Assembly (NCBI GenBank): GCA_023420115.1
Contig: JAEZWR010000067.1
Span: 1-64,000 of the forward strand
DNA: 64,000 bases
Direction: 5' to 3'
Origin: Bacillota bacterium
Lineage (GTDB): Bacteria > Bacillota > Clostridia > Saccharofermentanales > Fastidiosipilaceae
The position numbers and the translations under genes were made by a program. This document shows positions 54,089 to 61,816 of this stretch, piece after piece. The notes under the pieces are model-generated. The model was not told the origin of the DNA, made no database searches, and saw only the letters and a list, made by a program, of their open reading frames with translations. How positions within the stretch are numbered: position 1 is the first letter of the stretch; each line of letters begins with the position of its first letter.

Positions 54089-54337
54089 GTGAATAGAAGA
54101 ATACAGTTAGATAGTATATTAGCTAATATTTCAAAGTTTTTTTCTATTATATTTAATACCTCATTAGGTAGATTTTTATTTGCTATTATTATCTTTTTAC
54201 TGATCTTTCTTCTTAATATTTTGATTACTGGGAATAATTATTACTTATTTATAAAAGTAGTTGGTATTGAAAGTATAGTTGCATTATTACTTGGATGGAT
54301 TAGCTATATCATAAAAATTAGACGAGATAAATATTAA
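54089..54337 (+). CDS. Small membrane protein, unknown function
   Basis: 82 residues. Two hydrophobic helices (about 31-47 and 58-75) are joined by a polar loop, with a basic N-terminal segment and an IKIRRDK tail that suggests the C terminus faces the cytoplasm. I do not recognise a family. The start is GTG 54089, with AAGGTG 6 nt upstream; an in-frame GTG at 54080 is part of that site. It lies between two tRNA clusters. Confidence 0.6.
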   Translation: MNRRIQLDSILANISKFFSIIFNTSLGRFLFAIIIFLLIFLLNILITGNNYYLFIKVVGIESIVALLLGWISYIIKIRRDKY

Positions 54338-54452
54338 TTTTTTGAAAAGATATCTTACATATTATATAAACTAATTTAAAGAGCTAAGTTATGATGTTAT
54401 TATTTACCAAAGACTATGTCTTTTATGCTTTATTAAATTACAGGAGGGTAGT

Positions 54453-54707
54453 ATGAGCAATCCAGCAAATAGAAGTTTTGATATGCATGATGTTGATGTA
54501 CATGCTTTTATGGAAGCTCTTGATCAGTGTAAAGGTAATGTTTTTTTAATTACTGATGAAGGTGATAGATTTAATTTGAAGAGCAAATTGAGCCAAATCA
54601 CAGGTCTAATTCATTTAATTGAAGGTGGTAAACTCGTAAAAGCTAAGATAATTGCTGAAAATCCAGAGGATGAGAGTTTCTTATTTAGAAAGAATCTTTT
54701 TGGTTGA
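54453..54707 (+). CDS. Conserved small protein of Clostridia, unknown function
   Basis: 84 residues. Features are VDVHAFMEALDQCKGNVFLI, then TDEGDRFNLKSKLSQITG and a C-terminal IIAENPEDESFLF. Proteins of this length and pattern are conserved in Clostridia, where they are often labelled (without support) as polyA polymerase; no such catalytic site is present. It is probably a small alpha/beta soluble protein. AGGAGG lies 7 nt before the ATG. A hairpin follows. Confidence 0.7.
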   Translation: MSNPANRSFDMHDVDVHAFMEALDQCKGNVFLITDEGDRFNLKSKLSQITGLIHLIEGGKLVKAKIIAENPEDESFLFRKNLFG

Positions 54708-54717
54708 TTTTGTTAGA

Positions 54718-54754
54718 TTTGGTTACAGAGAGTTAGATCATCTCTGTAACCAAA
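54718..54754. terminator. Hairpin after the small conserved gene
   Basis: A perfect 14-bp stem, TTTGGTTACAGAGA with its complement, has a 9-nt loop. No T run follows on the plus strand, so termination there may be weak. Confidence 0.55.
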
Positions 54755-54781
54755 TAATTACATTAAAGTGACGATTAGCTA

Positions 54782-54810
54782 TTGACAAAGTTAATCTAAT
54801 ATTAGATAAT
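54782..54810 (+). promoter_or_regulatory. Promoter of the tRNA-His/Gln/Lys cluster
   Basis: TTGACA at 54782-54787 and GATAAT at 54805-54810 with a 17-bp spacer. Confidence 0.75.
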
Positions 54811-54824
54811 CTTTCATCGTTGCT

Positions 54825-54899
54825 GGTGGGATTAGCTCAGTTGGCTAGAGCGCCAGATTGTGGCTCTGGAGGTCACGGGTTCAATTCCCGTATCTCACC
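54825..54899 (+). tRNA. tRNA-His (GUG)
   Basis: Acceptor GTGGGAT (54826-54832) pairs with ATCTCAC, and the genome supplies the extra G(-1) at 54825 opposite C73. The loop TTGTGGC gives anticodon GTG. CCA is not encoded. Confidence 0.95.
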
Positions 54900-54909
54900 C
54901 TTCGTATTT

Positions 54910-54981
54910 TGGGGCGTAGCCAAGCGGTAAGGCACGGGACTTTGACTCCCGCATGCACAGGTTCGAATCCTGTCGTCCCAG
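54910..54981 (+). tRNA. tRNA-Gln (UUG)
   Basis: 72 nt. Acceptor TGGGGCG pairs with CGTCCCA, and the loop CTTTGAC gives anticodon TTG. The first pair is U-A, as is typical of tRNA-Gln. CCA is not encoded. Confidence 0.95.
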
Positions 54982-54987
54982 ATGCAT

Positions 54988-55060
54988 GATCCATTAGCTC
55001 AGTTGGTAGAGCACTTGACTTTTAATCAAGGGGTCTGGAGTTCGAGCCTCCAATGGATCA
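54988..55060 (+). tRNA. tRNA-Lys (UUU)
   Basis: 73 nt. Acceptor GATCCAT pairs with ATGGATC, and the loop CTTTTAA gives anticodon TTT. CCA is not encoded. Confidence 0.96.
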
Positions 55061-55086
55061 AAGAGAGCGTTTGCTCTCTTTTTTTT
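55061..55086 (+). terminator. Terminator of the tRNA-His/Gln/Lys cluster
   Basis: AAGAGAGC and GCTCTCTT around GTTT, followed by T. Confidence 0.9.
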
Positions 55087-55279
55087 ATTAATTGTAAAGT
55101 TCTATAAAATACTAATTAAGTTTCGCCTAGTTTTTGATTTCAAATTTTTATAAGTGTACGTATATAATTTTTAAGATATAAATATTAAAAGTATTTTTAA
55201 TATTTAAGTTTGTTAAAATTTTTCTCGGGTGTGTTAAACTTGTAATTGATATAGCAACATAGATGACGAGGTTAGTAAT

Positions 55280-56455
55280 ATGCAAATTAATAATATTTTA
55301 AATCGTTTCAGAATTCGCAAAGGTACTGCTTTGTTTTTGATTATTTTGCTATTACTTATTGTTATAGCAATTATTTATACTTCACTTAGATTATTTAAAT
55401 TTGGAACTACTTCCACGATTGATAAGTTCTTATCTGCACTTCAAAATGCTGATTATGTTCGTATTAATGATATGTTAGACGATGAACTAAAGAATAATTT
55501 TGGCGATGATTTTCAAACTTATGATGATACAGCACTTTCCCTTCTTTTGAAGAGCATGGTTTATCAGATAGATAGTAGTAGTTCTGATGATTCAACAGAA
55601 AATATTAGCATTTCTGTCGATTATTATAAGACTAAAGAATTTAACACTTATCTTAAGGATGTAAGTAAAAATACTAAGTTTTTTGAAAATGGTAATTTCA
55701 GTTCCAAAATTTTCCTTGAGTCGATTAAGGATGATTTAGCTTCATCTAAGGAAGTGTTAAAAACATCTATTGTTATTAAAAATTCGTTACTCACTAATGA
55801 ATCTATGATTTTTTCAGATTTAAAGAGTATTGCAGATGAATCACTTAAGGACATCAATTTAAATGATTTGTCATTAGAGTCAGATATTACAACTGGGCCT
55901 AGCTCTGACTCTGATACTACTACTCAATCAAGTGATTCTTCTAATAGCTCTGAAGATGCTAAAAATACTAAAAATACAGAACCAAGTACTTCTTCTTCAT
56001 TGGATACTAATGCTTCAGTAAATAATGACATATCCAATCAAAATACAAATTCTAACAATAATTTTGCTAATAATAATGTACAAGGTGATAGCGCTGCTGT
56101 AGCAGATAATTCTAATAATGTACCTAATAATAATTATAATGGTGTTTCCCAAGGAGATTCTGACAATATTTCTTATCAGGATTCTAATAATCTCCAGAAT
56201 GGACAAGAAAATCAAAATTTAAATCAAAATAGTAATGCTGATCTGCAGAATAATAATATTGTTATAGGTACTTACTATACAGTAAAAAATGGTGATGATT
56301 TAATTGATATTGCGAGAAGAGCGTACGCTGGATATGAGAATCCAGAAATTTATGTATATCAAATAATTGAATCTAATGGATTACAGGATAGCAATGGAAC
56401 ATTCTATCTATTTACAGGTCAGGCTCTATATATTCCTGAGCCAATAATCGAGTAA
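55280..56455 (+). CDS. Membrane-anchored protein with Asn/Ser-rich linker and LysM-like C terminus
   Basis: 391 residues. A basic N terminus (RFRIRKG) precedes one membrane helix (about 17-38). An extracellular region with short alpha/beta character (about 45-195) is followed by about 125 residues made almost only of Ser, Asn, Asp, Thr and Gln (about 200-325). The last 60 residues (YYTVKNGDDLIDIARRAYAG ... FTGQALYIPE) form a LysM-like domain, the peptidoglycan- or chitin-binding fold. It is probably anchored in the membrane and bound to the cell wall. The acetyltransferase gene follows after 1 nt. Function unknown. Confidence 0.75.
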   Translation: MQINNILNRFRIRKGTALFLIILLLLIVIAIIYTSLRLFKFGTTSTIDKFLSALQNADYVRINDMLDDELKNNFGDDFQTYDDTALSLLLKSMVYQIDSSSSDDSTENISISVDYYKTKEFNTYLKDVSKNTKFFENGNFSSKIFLESIKDDLASSKEVLKTSIVIKNSLLTNESMIFSDLKSIADESLKDINLNDLSLESDITTGPSSDSDTTTQSSDSSNSSEDAKNTKNTEPSTSSSLDTNASVNNDISNQNTNSNNNFANNNVQGDSAAVADNSNNVPNNNYNGVSQGDSDNISYQDSNNLQNGQENQNLNQNSNADLQNNNIVIGTYYTVKNGDDLIDIARRAYAGYENPEIYVYQIIESNGLQDSNGTFYLFTGQALYIPEPIIE

Positions 56456-56456
56456 T

Positions 56457-56990
56457 ATGGATAATTTTAGTAGCGAGCGTCTTAGTTATAGAAGATTTAA
56501 CAGAGAAAATGCTAAGTGTTTTGCAAGGGAGTTTTCTGATCAAGAATATATTAAGTACTATATTCCTGAACCTTTTCATATATATTGCGGTGTAGAATTA
56601 GAAGAATTGCTATGCTCTTGGAATGATGGAGATAAATTTTTCCTTTTTGAGTTATTGAGCAAGGATAGCGGTTCACTTCTTGGCCTACTAACAGTTGATA
56701 ATTTTTCTCCTAATAGATCAATAGGAGAGAGTGCTGAGATCGGTATACTCATAAAGAAAGAATTTCAAGGCTTGGGATATGCTAGAGAAGCTTTTTCTGC
56801 TATAGAGAAGATTTTGTTTGATATTTATAAAGTCCACGTAATATATGCCACTGCAGCTTCAAAAAATTTTGCTTCTATCAGATTGATTGAAGCCTCAAAT
56901 TTTCATTATAGTGGTAAGAAAGAAGACTATTTTCTAAGAGATGGGGAATATTCAGATTTGAATATATATTGCAAGATAAATAAAGAATGA
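56457..56990 (+). CDS. GNAT-family N-acetyltransferase
   Basis: 177 residues. RLSYRRF at the N terminus and GILIKKEFQGLGYAREAFSAI (about 100-120, with the Q/R-x-x-G-x-G/A acetyl-CoA motif) mark a RimJ/RimL-type GNAT protein. YATAASKNFASIRLIEASNF is the last conserved strand-helix. It probably acetylates a protein N terminus, amino group or small molecule. It starts 1 nt after the stop codon of the LysM-like gene. Confidence 0.85.
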   Translation: MDNFSSERLSYRRFNRENAKCFAREFSDQEYIKYYIPEPFHIYCGVELEELLCSWNDGDKFFLFELLSKDSGSLLGLLTVDNFSPNRSIGESAEIGILIKKEFQGLGYAREAFSAIEKILFDIYKVHVIYATAASKNFASIRLIEASNFHYSGKKEDYFLRDGEYSDLNIYCKINKE

Positions 56991-57083
56991 TTTTGTTGAT
57001 AAATATATTTTGACTCTATTAATTATATTTAAATTTAGATAAAATATACAAAGTCTATTATCTATATTGATAGGAGTTTGTAT

Positions 57084-58319
57084 ATGTTAAAGGGCAATTT
57101 GCTTTTTGGTCAATCTGGTGGTCCAACTGCTGTTTTTAATTCGAGTGCAGCTGGAGTTTTTATTGAAGCTTTGGATAATAACGCAGTTGATAAGGTTTAT
57201 GCTGCGGCCAATGGTATTGCTGGATTACTTAATGAAAATATCTATGATATTAATCAAGAGGAACGTTGCGAGCTATTACGTCTTAAAAATACGCCGTCTT
57301 CTATGATTGGTTCATGTCGCCATAAGCTTAAAGATTATTTGCTCGATGATTCTGAATATCAAGAAATTCTTAGAATATTTAAGAAATACAATATTCGTTT
57401 TTTTCTTTATAATGGTGGAAATGATTCCATGGACACTTGCAATAAAATATCTAGATACTTGGAGTCTGTTGATTATGAATGTAAAGTAATTGGTATCCCA
57501 AAAACTATTGACAATGATTTATGTGCTACTGATCACTGTCCCGGGTATGCTTCTGCTGCCAAATATGTAGCTACTACGACTATGGAAATTTGTGCTGATG
57601 CCTGTGTTTATGATACTCCAATGGTATGTATTATAGAGATAATGGGTAGACATGCTGGTTGGTTGGCCGCTTCTAGCGCTCTTGCTTCAATTCAAGGTTT
57701 TGGACCGGATTTAATATATCTTCCTGAAGTTGTATTTGATATTAATAATTTTCTTAATGATGTCAAAGAAATTTATAATAGAAAAAATAAAGTCATAATT
57801 GCAATTAGTGAAGGGCTTAGAACAAAAGAAAATTTGTATATACCTGAACTGGTTAAAAATATTTCAAAAGATTCATTCGGACACAAACAATTAGGTGGAG
57901 CTGCACAAGTCTTGGCTGATTTTGTTGCCAACGAACTCCACTGTAAAGTTAGAGGAATAGAGCTGTCGTTGATGCAAAGGGCTGCTTCTCACTTAGCCTC
58001 TAAAATTGATGTGGAAGAAGCCTACGGCGCAGGTGCTTATGCTGTCAAAATGGCTACTTCTGGTAAAAGTAAGGGAATGGTATCTATTAAAAGGCTTGAG
58101 GGTGGTGAATATAAATCTAGTTTTGAGCTTGTTCCACTTTCGATAACTGCAAATACAGAGAAAAAATTTCCTATCGAATGGATTAATGATAAGCAAAATA
58201 ATGTTTTGCCTGATTTTTTTGAGTATATTCTTCCCCTTATCCAAGAAAAGTCTGAACCTCAATTTGAAAATGGTCTGCCACGTTATGCAAAATTGAAGAA
58301 GGTTCAAGTAAGAAAATAA
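57084..58319 (+). CDS. pfp: Phosphofructokinase, PPi-dependent type
   Basis: 411 residues. It has GQSGGPTAVFN (about 8-18), GGNDSMDTCNK (about 112-122), PKTIDNDL (about 139-146), MGRHAGWLA and the LGGAAQVLADFVA region. The GGNDS and PKTIDND forms, with a second acidic residue and a Lys, are those of the pyrophosphate-linked group rather than the ATP-PFK GGDGS. It phosphorylates fructose-6-phosphate with PPi, saving ATP, which suits PPDK in the same genome. The start is ATG 57084, with AGGAG 7 nt upstream; the in-frame TTG at 57078 lies too close. Confidence 0.88.
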   Translation: MLKGNLLFGQSGGPTAVFNSSAAGVFIEALDNNAVDKVYAAANGIAGLLNENIYDINQEERCELLRLKNTPSSMIGSCRHKLKDYLLDDSEYQEILRIFKKYNIRFFLYNGGNDSMDTCNKISRYLESVDYECKVIGIPKTIDNDLCATDHCPGYASAAKYVATTTMEICADACVYDTPMVCIIEIMGRHAGWLAASSALASIQGFGPDLIYLPEVVFDINNFLNDVKEIYNRKNKVIIAISEGLRTKENLYIPELVKNISKDSFGHKQLGGAAQVLADFVANELHCKVRGIELSLMQRAASHLASKIDVEEAYGAGAYAVKMATSGKSKGMVSIKRLEGGEYKSSFELVPLSITANTEKKFPIEWINDKQNNVLPDFFEYILPLIQEKSEPQFENGLPRYAKLKKVQVRK

Positions 58320-58341
58320 TTATTATCGGACAATTTACCAG

Positions 58342-58370
58342 TTTACAGAAAGATAGACTGCATTTATAAT
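58342..58370 (+). promoter_or_regulatory. Promoter of rpsF-ssb-rpsR
   Basis: TTTACA at 58342-58347 and TATAAT at 58365-58370 with a 17-bp spacer. Confidence 0.75.
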
Positions 58371-58391
58371 TAACCGATGTTATTTGTGTAT

Positions 58392-58425
58392 CCTCGCTCC
58401 GAAAGGGGCTAATTCCGAGAGGAGG
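58392..58425 (+). ncRNA. rpsF leader hairpin (S6:S18-binding type)
   Basis: CCTCG (58392-58396) pairs with CGAGAGG-like sequence, with an inner stem CTCC-GAAA-GGGG and a bulge containing AATTCCG. A CCG in a bulge next to a GNRA-like loop hairpin is the known S6:S18 autoregulatory motif of rpsF leaders. The 3' side overlaps the ribosome binding site region, so protein binding could block translation. Confidence 0.65.
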
Positions 58426-58433
58426 TGTAAGAT

Positions 58434-58718
58434 ATGAGAAAATATGAGTTGTTATACGTTTTAACACCAACTTTGAACGAAGATGGTATTAAGGAAATGA
58501 ATGAGCGTATTCAAAATCTTATCTCAGATAATGCCAGCGACGTCAGCACCGATGAATGGGGTATGAGACAGCTAGCTTATGAGATTGAAGATCAGAGAGA
58601 AGGGTATTACGTTATTGTTACTTTCTCATCAACTCCTGAGTTCCCCAAAGAACTTGAGAGAAACTTAAGAATTAACGATAAAGTCTTAAGATTCCTAGTT
58701 ACTCGCGCTCACGAGTAA
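58434..58718 (+). CDS. rpsF: 30S ribosomal protein S6
   Basis: 94 residues. It starts MRKYELLYVLTPTL and has EWGMRQLAYEI, EGYYVIVTF and LRFLVTRAHE, all typical of S6. It pairs with S18 on the 30S platform. GAGGAGG lies before the ATG. ssb and rpsR follow. Confidence 0.97.
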   Translation: MRKYELLYVLTPTLNEDGIKEMNERIQNLISDNASDVSTDEWGMRQLAYEIEDQREGYYVIVTFSSTPEFPKELERNLRINDKVLRFLVTRAHE

Positions 58719-58751
58719 TAGGTACAAGTTCAGTACGAAAGGTATCTATTT

Positions 58752-59249
58752 ATGAACAAGGCAATTTTAATGGGTAGACTCACACGAGATCCTGAGCTTC
58801 GTCAGACAGCTTCTGGAATTTCAGTTTGTACATTCACTTTGGCAGTGGATAGAAAGTATAGGAATGCCAATGGTGATAAACAAACCGACTTTATCCCGAT
58901 TGTTGTATGGAGACAGCAGGCTGAGTTTGCTCACCAATATTTCCGTCAGGGATCAAGAGTTCTAGTTTCTGGTTCCATTCAGATAAGATCATGGGACGAT
59001 AGAGATGGAAATCGTAGATATACTACTGAAATAATTGCTGAAGAATTGGAGTTTGCTGATAGCAAAAAAAGTGAGTCATCTGAGTATAGTAACCAATCAT
59101 TTTCTTCAAATTATTCGAGTCAAAATAGACAAAATAACACAAATAACAATCGTTTAGTTGAAGAAGTAAATGAATTTTATAATCAAGATGAAGAAGATAG
59201 TTTCTATCCGGCTCCGAGTGATGATACAGATTTGCCTTTCGACCTATAG
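58752..59249 (+). CDS. ssb: Single-stranded DNA-binding protein
   Basis: 165 residues. The OB-fold (about 1-108) has MNKAILMGRLTRDPELR, ASGISVCTFTLAVDR and the VVWRQQAEFA region. A Ser/Asn/Gln-rich linker (about 112-150) follows, then an acidic tip that ends DDTDLPFDL. The protein-interaction tip of SSB normally ends DDDIPF or DDLPF, so this SSB has two extra residues after the PF. It is cotranscribed with rpsF and rpsR. Confidence 0.96.
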   Translation: MNKAILMGRLTRDPELRQTASGISVCTFTLAVDRKYRNANGDKQTDFIPIVVWRQQAEFAHQYFRQGSRVLVSGSIQIRSWDDRDGNRRYTTEIIAEELEFADSKKSESSEYSNQSFSSNYSSQNRQNNTNNNRLVEEVNEFYNQDEEDSFYPAPSDDTDLPFDL

Positions 59250-59275
59250 AAATATATTGAGGAAGGAGAACGAAT

Positions 59276-59521
59276 ATGTCTGAGAATAAGAATTTTGAAC
59301 GTAGACCAAGAAGAACCCGTCGTAAGGTTTGTCAATTTTGCATTGATAAAGTTGAATACATTGATTACAAGGATGTAGCTACATTAAAGAAGTATATTTC
59401 TGAGAGTGGTAAGATTTTACCAAGAAGAATGACAGGCAATACTGCAAGACATCAGAGAATGCTTACCAATGCAATTAAAAAAGCAAGACAAGTTGCTTTG
59501 TTGCCATATACTGAGGATTAA
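59276..59521 (+). CDS. rpsR: 30S ribosomal protein S18
   Basis: 81 residues. It has RRKVCQFCIDK (zinc-type CxxC remnant), YIDYKDVATLKKYI and KILPRRMTGNTARHQRMLTNAIKKAR, the typical S18 core. GGAGAA precedes the ATG. It is the last gene of the rpsF operon and is followed by a terminator. Confidence 0.97.
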   Translation: MSENKNFERRPRRTRRKVCQFCIDKVEYIDYKDVATLKKYISESGKILPRRMTGNTARHQRMLTNAIKKARQVALLPYTED

Positions 59522-59586
59522 TTTACTTTTCCTTGCACATTTTATTGATACATTGAATTATACATATTAATTGATATGTAAATTGG

Positions 59587-59620
59587 AAGGGGTCAAGTTA
59601 TATACTTGGCTCCTTTGTTA
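59587..59620 (+). terminator. Terminator of rpsF-ssb-rpsR
   Basis: AAGGGGTCAAGT (59587-59598) pairs over 12 bp with ACTTGGCTCCTT (59604-59615), with two wobble pairs and a 5-nt loop, then a T-rich tail. Confidence 0.8.
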
Positions 59621-59647
59621 TATAATAGAGAAGATTAGGAGGCTAAT

Positions 59648-60094
59648 ATGAAAGTTATTTTAACCAAAGACGTAAAAAAATTAGGCAAGGCCGATCAAAT
59701 TGTAGAAGTTAGCGATGGTTATGCTAAGAATTATTTATTTAAACAAAATTTGGCAATTGAAGCCTCAAGTAAAAATCTTCATGATGTTAAACAGAAGCAA
59801 GATACTGATAAGGCTCGTGATTTAAGAAAAAGAGTTGAGGCTATGGAATTATCAAAGGAACTACAGAATCAAACCTTTACTATTAGTATGAAAGCCGGTG
59901 AGGGTGGAAGATTATATGGTTCATTGACAACAATGGATATTGCTCAAGCTCTAGAAAAAAAAGGATATACAATTGATAAGAAAAATATAAGTATTAATGT
60001 CCAAATTAAGCAACTTGGCCATACTACTGCCGATATTAAATTGTATAGTGATATTTCATGCACAATAGATATTGATATTGTTAAGAAGGACTGA
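59648..60094 (+). CDS. rplI: 50S ribosomal protein L9
   Basis: 148 residues. The N-terminal rRNA-binding domain MKVILTKDVKKLGK-ADQIVEV, SDGYAKNYLF, a long central helix and the C-terminal domain (AGEGGRLYGSLT) are all present. AGGAGG lies 6 nt before the ATG. dnaB follows 6 nt downstream, the usual rplI-dnaB order. Confidence 0.97.
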   Translation: MKVILTKDVKKLGKADQIVEVSDGYAKNYLFKQNLAIEASSKNLHDVKQKQDTDKARDLRKRVEAMELSKELQNQTFTISMKAGEGGRLYGSLTTMDIAQALEKKGYTIDKKNISINVQIKQLGHTTADIKLYSDISCTIDIDIVKKD

Positions 60095-60100
60095 AATTAG

Positions 60101-61804
60101 ATGCCTAGTCAAAATAGCAATACTTTTACCACTGATAATTTACTTAGAGTCCCGCCACATTCGATCGAAGCTGAGCGTTCTGTTTTGGCATGTGCTTTGA
60201 CTGATGAAAAATTACTTAGTCGTGTTATAACTGAAGTTAAGCTCGATGATTTTTACGATCCTGTTCATAAATTAATTTTTCAGGCTATTTTTGATTTGAT
60301 AAATGAACAAAAGGCTGTAGACATAATTACAGTAATGGATAAATTGTCGCTCAAAGGTAAGTTAGAAGATATTGGAGGTTTACCATTTTTAAATGGTTTG
60401 CTTGATGCTGCGCCAGCATTAACTAATGTTTCTCATTATACGAATATAGTTCACCAAAAATCGCTAATGCGCAAACTGATTTTAGCACTTAACGACAGTC
60501 TGGCTACTTGTTATAAAGTTGAAAAGGCGGATGACGTGCTCGATTATATATCAAATAATATATTTGATTTAAGAGAAGTTGAGAAATATGGAAACATTGA
60601 GCGACTTGGCGAAGTTGTTACTTCAATTATAAATGATATATTTCAGCAGTTTGAGAAGAAAGAATCTCGCAGAGGTATATCTTCAGGATTTCCATCATTG
60701 GATATTCCATTGTCAGGTCTCAGAGCTGGTACTTTAAATATACTTGCTGCTAGACCTGCAATGGGTAAATCTGCCCTTGCGATAAATATTGCTCATAGGG
60801 TTGCAAGTAGTGGAAAAGTTGTTGCTTTTTTTAGTCTTGAAATGAGTAAGGAAGAAATTGCTTATCGTGTTTTGAGTTCCCAAGCGTTTATTAGTTCTAA
60901 TAAATTGAGCCAGGCTTCTGAGCTCAATGAAAAAGATTTTGATGATATTGGCATTGCGATGCGTAAGCTTTTTAATATTGGCTTCTATATCGACGATAAG
61001 GCTGATAACTCTCCTGTTCAGATTCTCAGTAAGTGCCGACAAATGAAGATTGAAGGTCACGATTTGGGCTTGGTTATTGTTGATTATATGCAATTAATGC
61101 GTCCTGATGGCAGACACGATTCTAGACAGCAGGAGATATCAGAAATTTCAAGAGGTCTTAAATTGCTGGCTAAGGAGCTTAATATCCCTGTTATAGCTTT
61201 GTCACAGCTTAGCCGTGCGTGTGAGATGCGTCAGAATAAAAGGCCAATGCTTTCTGATTTGAGAGAGTCTGGATCAATTGAGCAAGATGCTGATGCAGTA
61301 TTATTTATTTATAGAGATTCATACTATCAGAATGATAGAGAGGAAGGTCCTAGAGAAGAAGCAGAGGTAATCATTGCCAAGAATAGATCTGGCTCAACTC
61401 AGACCATTAAACTTGAATGGTTAAGTTCTTATACAACATTTTATGATCCTGCAAGTAAAAGAATTTCAGATGAAGATGCACCCCCAGAGAATATTGGAAA
61501 ATTGTCTGATAATTTAGATTACAATCCATTCGATGATGATAATAGTTTTAATAATTCATCTATTTCAGACAGTATAGAGAATAAGACGGGATTTTCTTCA
61601 AATAAAGAAATTGATAATTCTAATATAAATCTTGATGATTCAGATAATTTTTATAATGACGAGCAAGCTAATACAGATTATAGTGATGATCCAAATTCAG
61701 TCTTTGACAATATGAATACAGCTGCGCCTTGGGATGAGCCTAAGCAAAATATGGAGTTGCCTGATGATTGGGGTTTCCCAGGTGACAATGATTTACCTTT
61801 TTGA
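60101..61804 (+). CDS. dnaB: Replicative DNA helicase DnaB with acidic C-terminal extension
   Basis: 567 residues, against about 450 for typical DnaB. The N-terminal helical domain (about 15-120), with VPPHSIEAERSVL, is followed by the RecA-type motor: AARPAMGKSALAI (Walker A, about 219-231), LVIVDYMQLM (Walker B), ALSQLSRACE and the arginine region LRESGSIEQDAD. Residues about 455-567 form an Asp/Asn/Ser-rich tail that ends in acidic residues plus LPF, like an SSB tip. DnaB unwinds DNA ahead of the replisome. AAGGA lies before the ATG. It follows rplI closely. Confidence 0.95.
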   Translation: MPSQNSNTFTTDNLLRVPPHSIEAERSVLACALTDEKLLSRVITEVKLDDFYDPVHKLIFQAIFDLINEQKAVDIITVMDKLSLKGKLEDIGGLPFLNGLLDAAPALTNVSHYTNIVHQKSLMRKLILALNDSLATCYKVEKADDVLDYISNNIFDLREVEKYGNIERLGEVVTSIINDIFQQFEKKESRRGISSGFPSLDIPLSGLRAGTLNILAARPAMGKSALAINIAHRVASSGKVVAFFSLEMSKEEIAYRVLSSQAFISSNKLSQASELNEKDFDDIGIAMRKLFNIGFYIDDKADNSPVQILSKCRQMKIEGHDLGLVIVDYMQLMRPDGRHDSRQQEISEISRGLKLLAKELNIPVIALSQLSRACEMRQNKRPMLSDLRESGSIEQDADAVLFIYRDSYYQNDREEGPREEAEVIIAKNRSGSTQTIKLEWLSSYTTFYDPASKRISDEDAPPENIGKLSDNLDYNPFDDDNSFNNSSISDSIENKTGFSSNKEIDNSNINLDDSDNFYNDEQANTDYSDDPNSVFDNMNTAAPWDEPKQNMELPDDWGFPGDNDLPF

Positions 61805-61816
61805 TTTATATAAATT

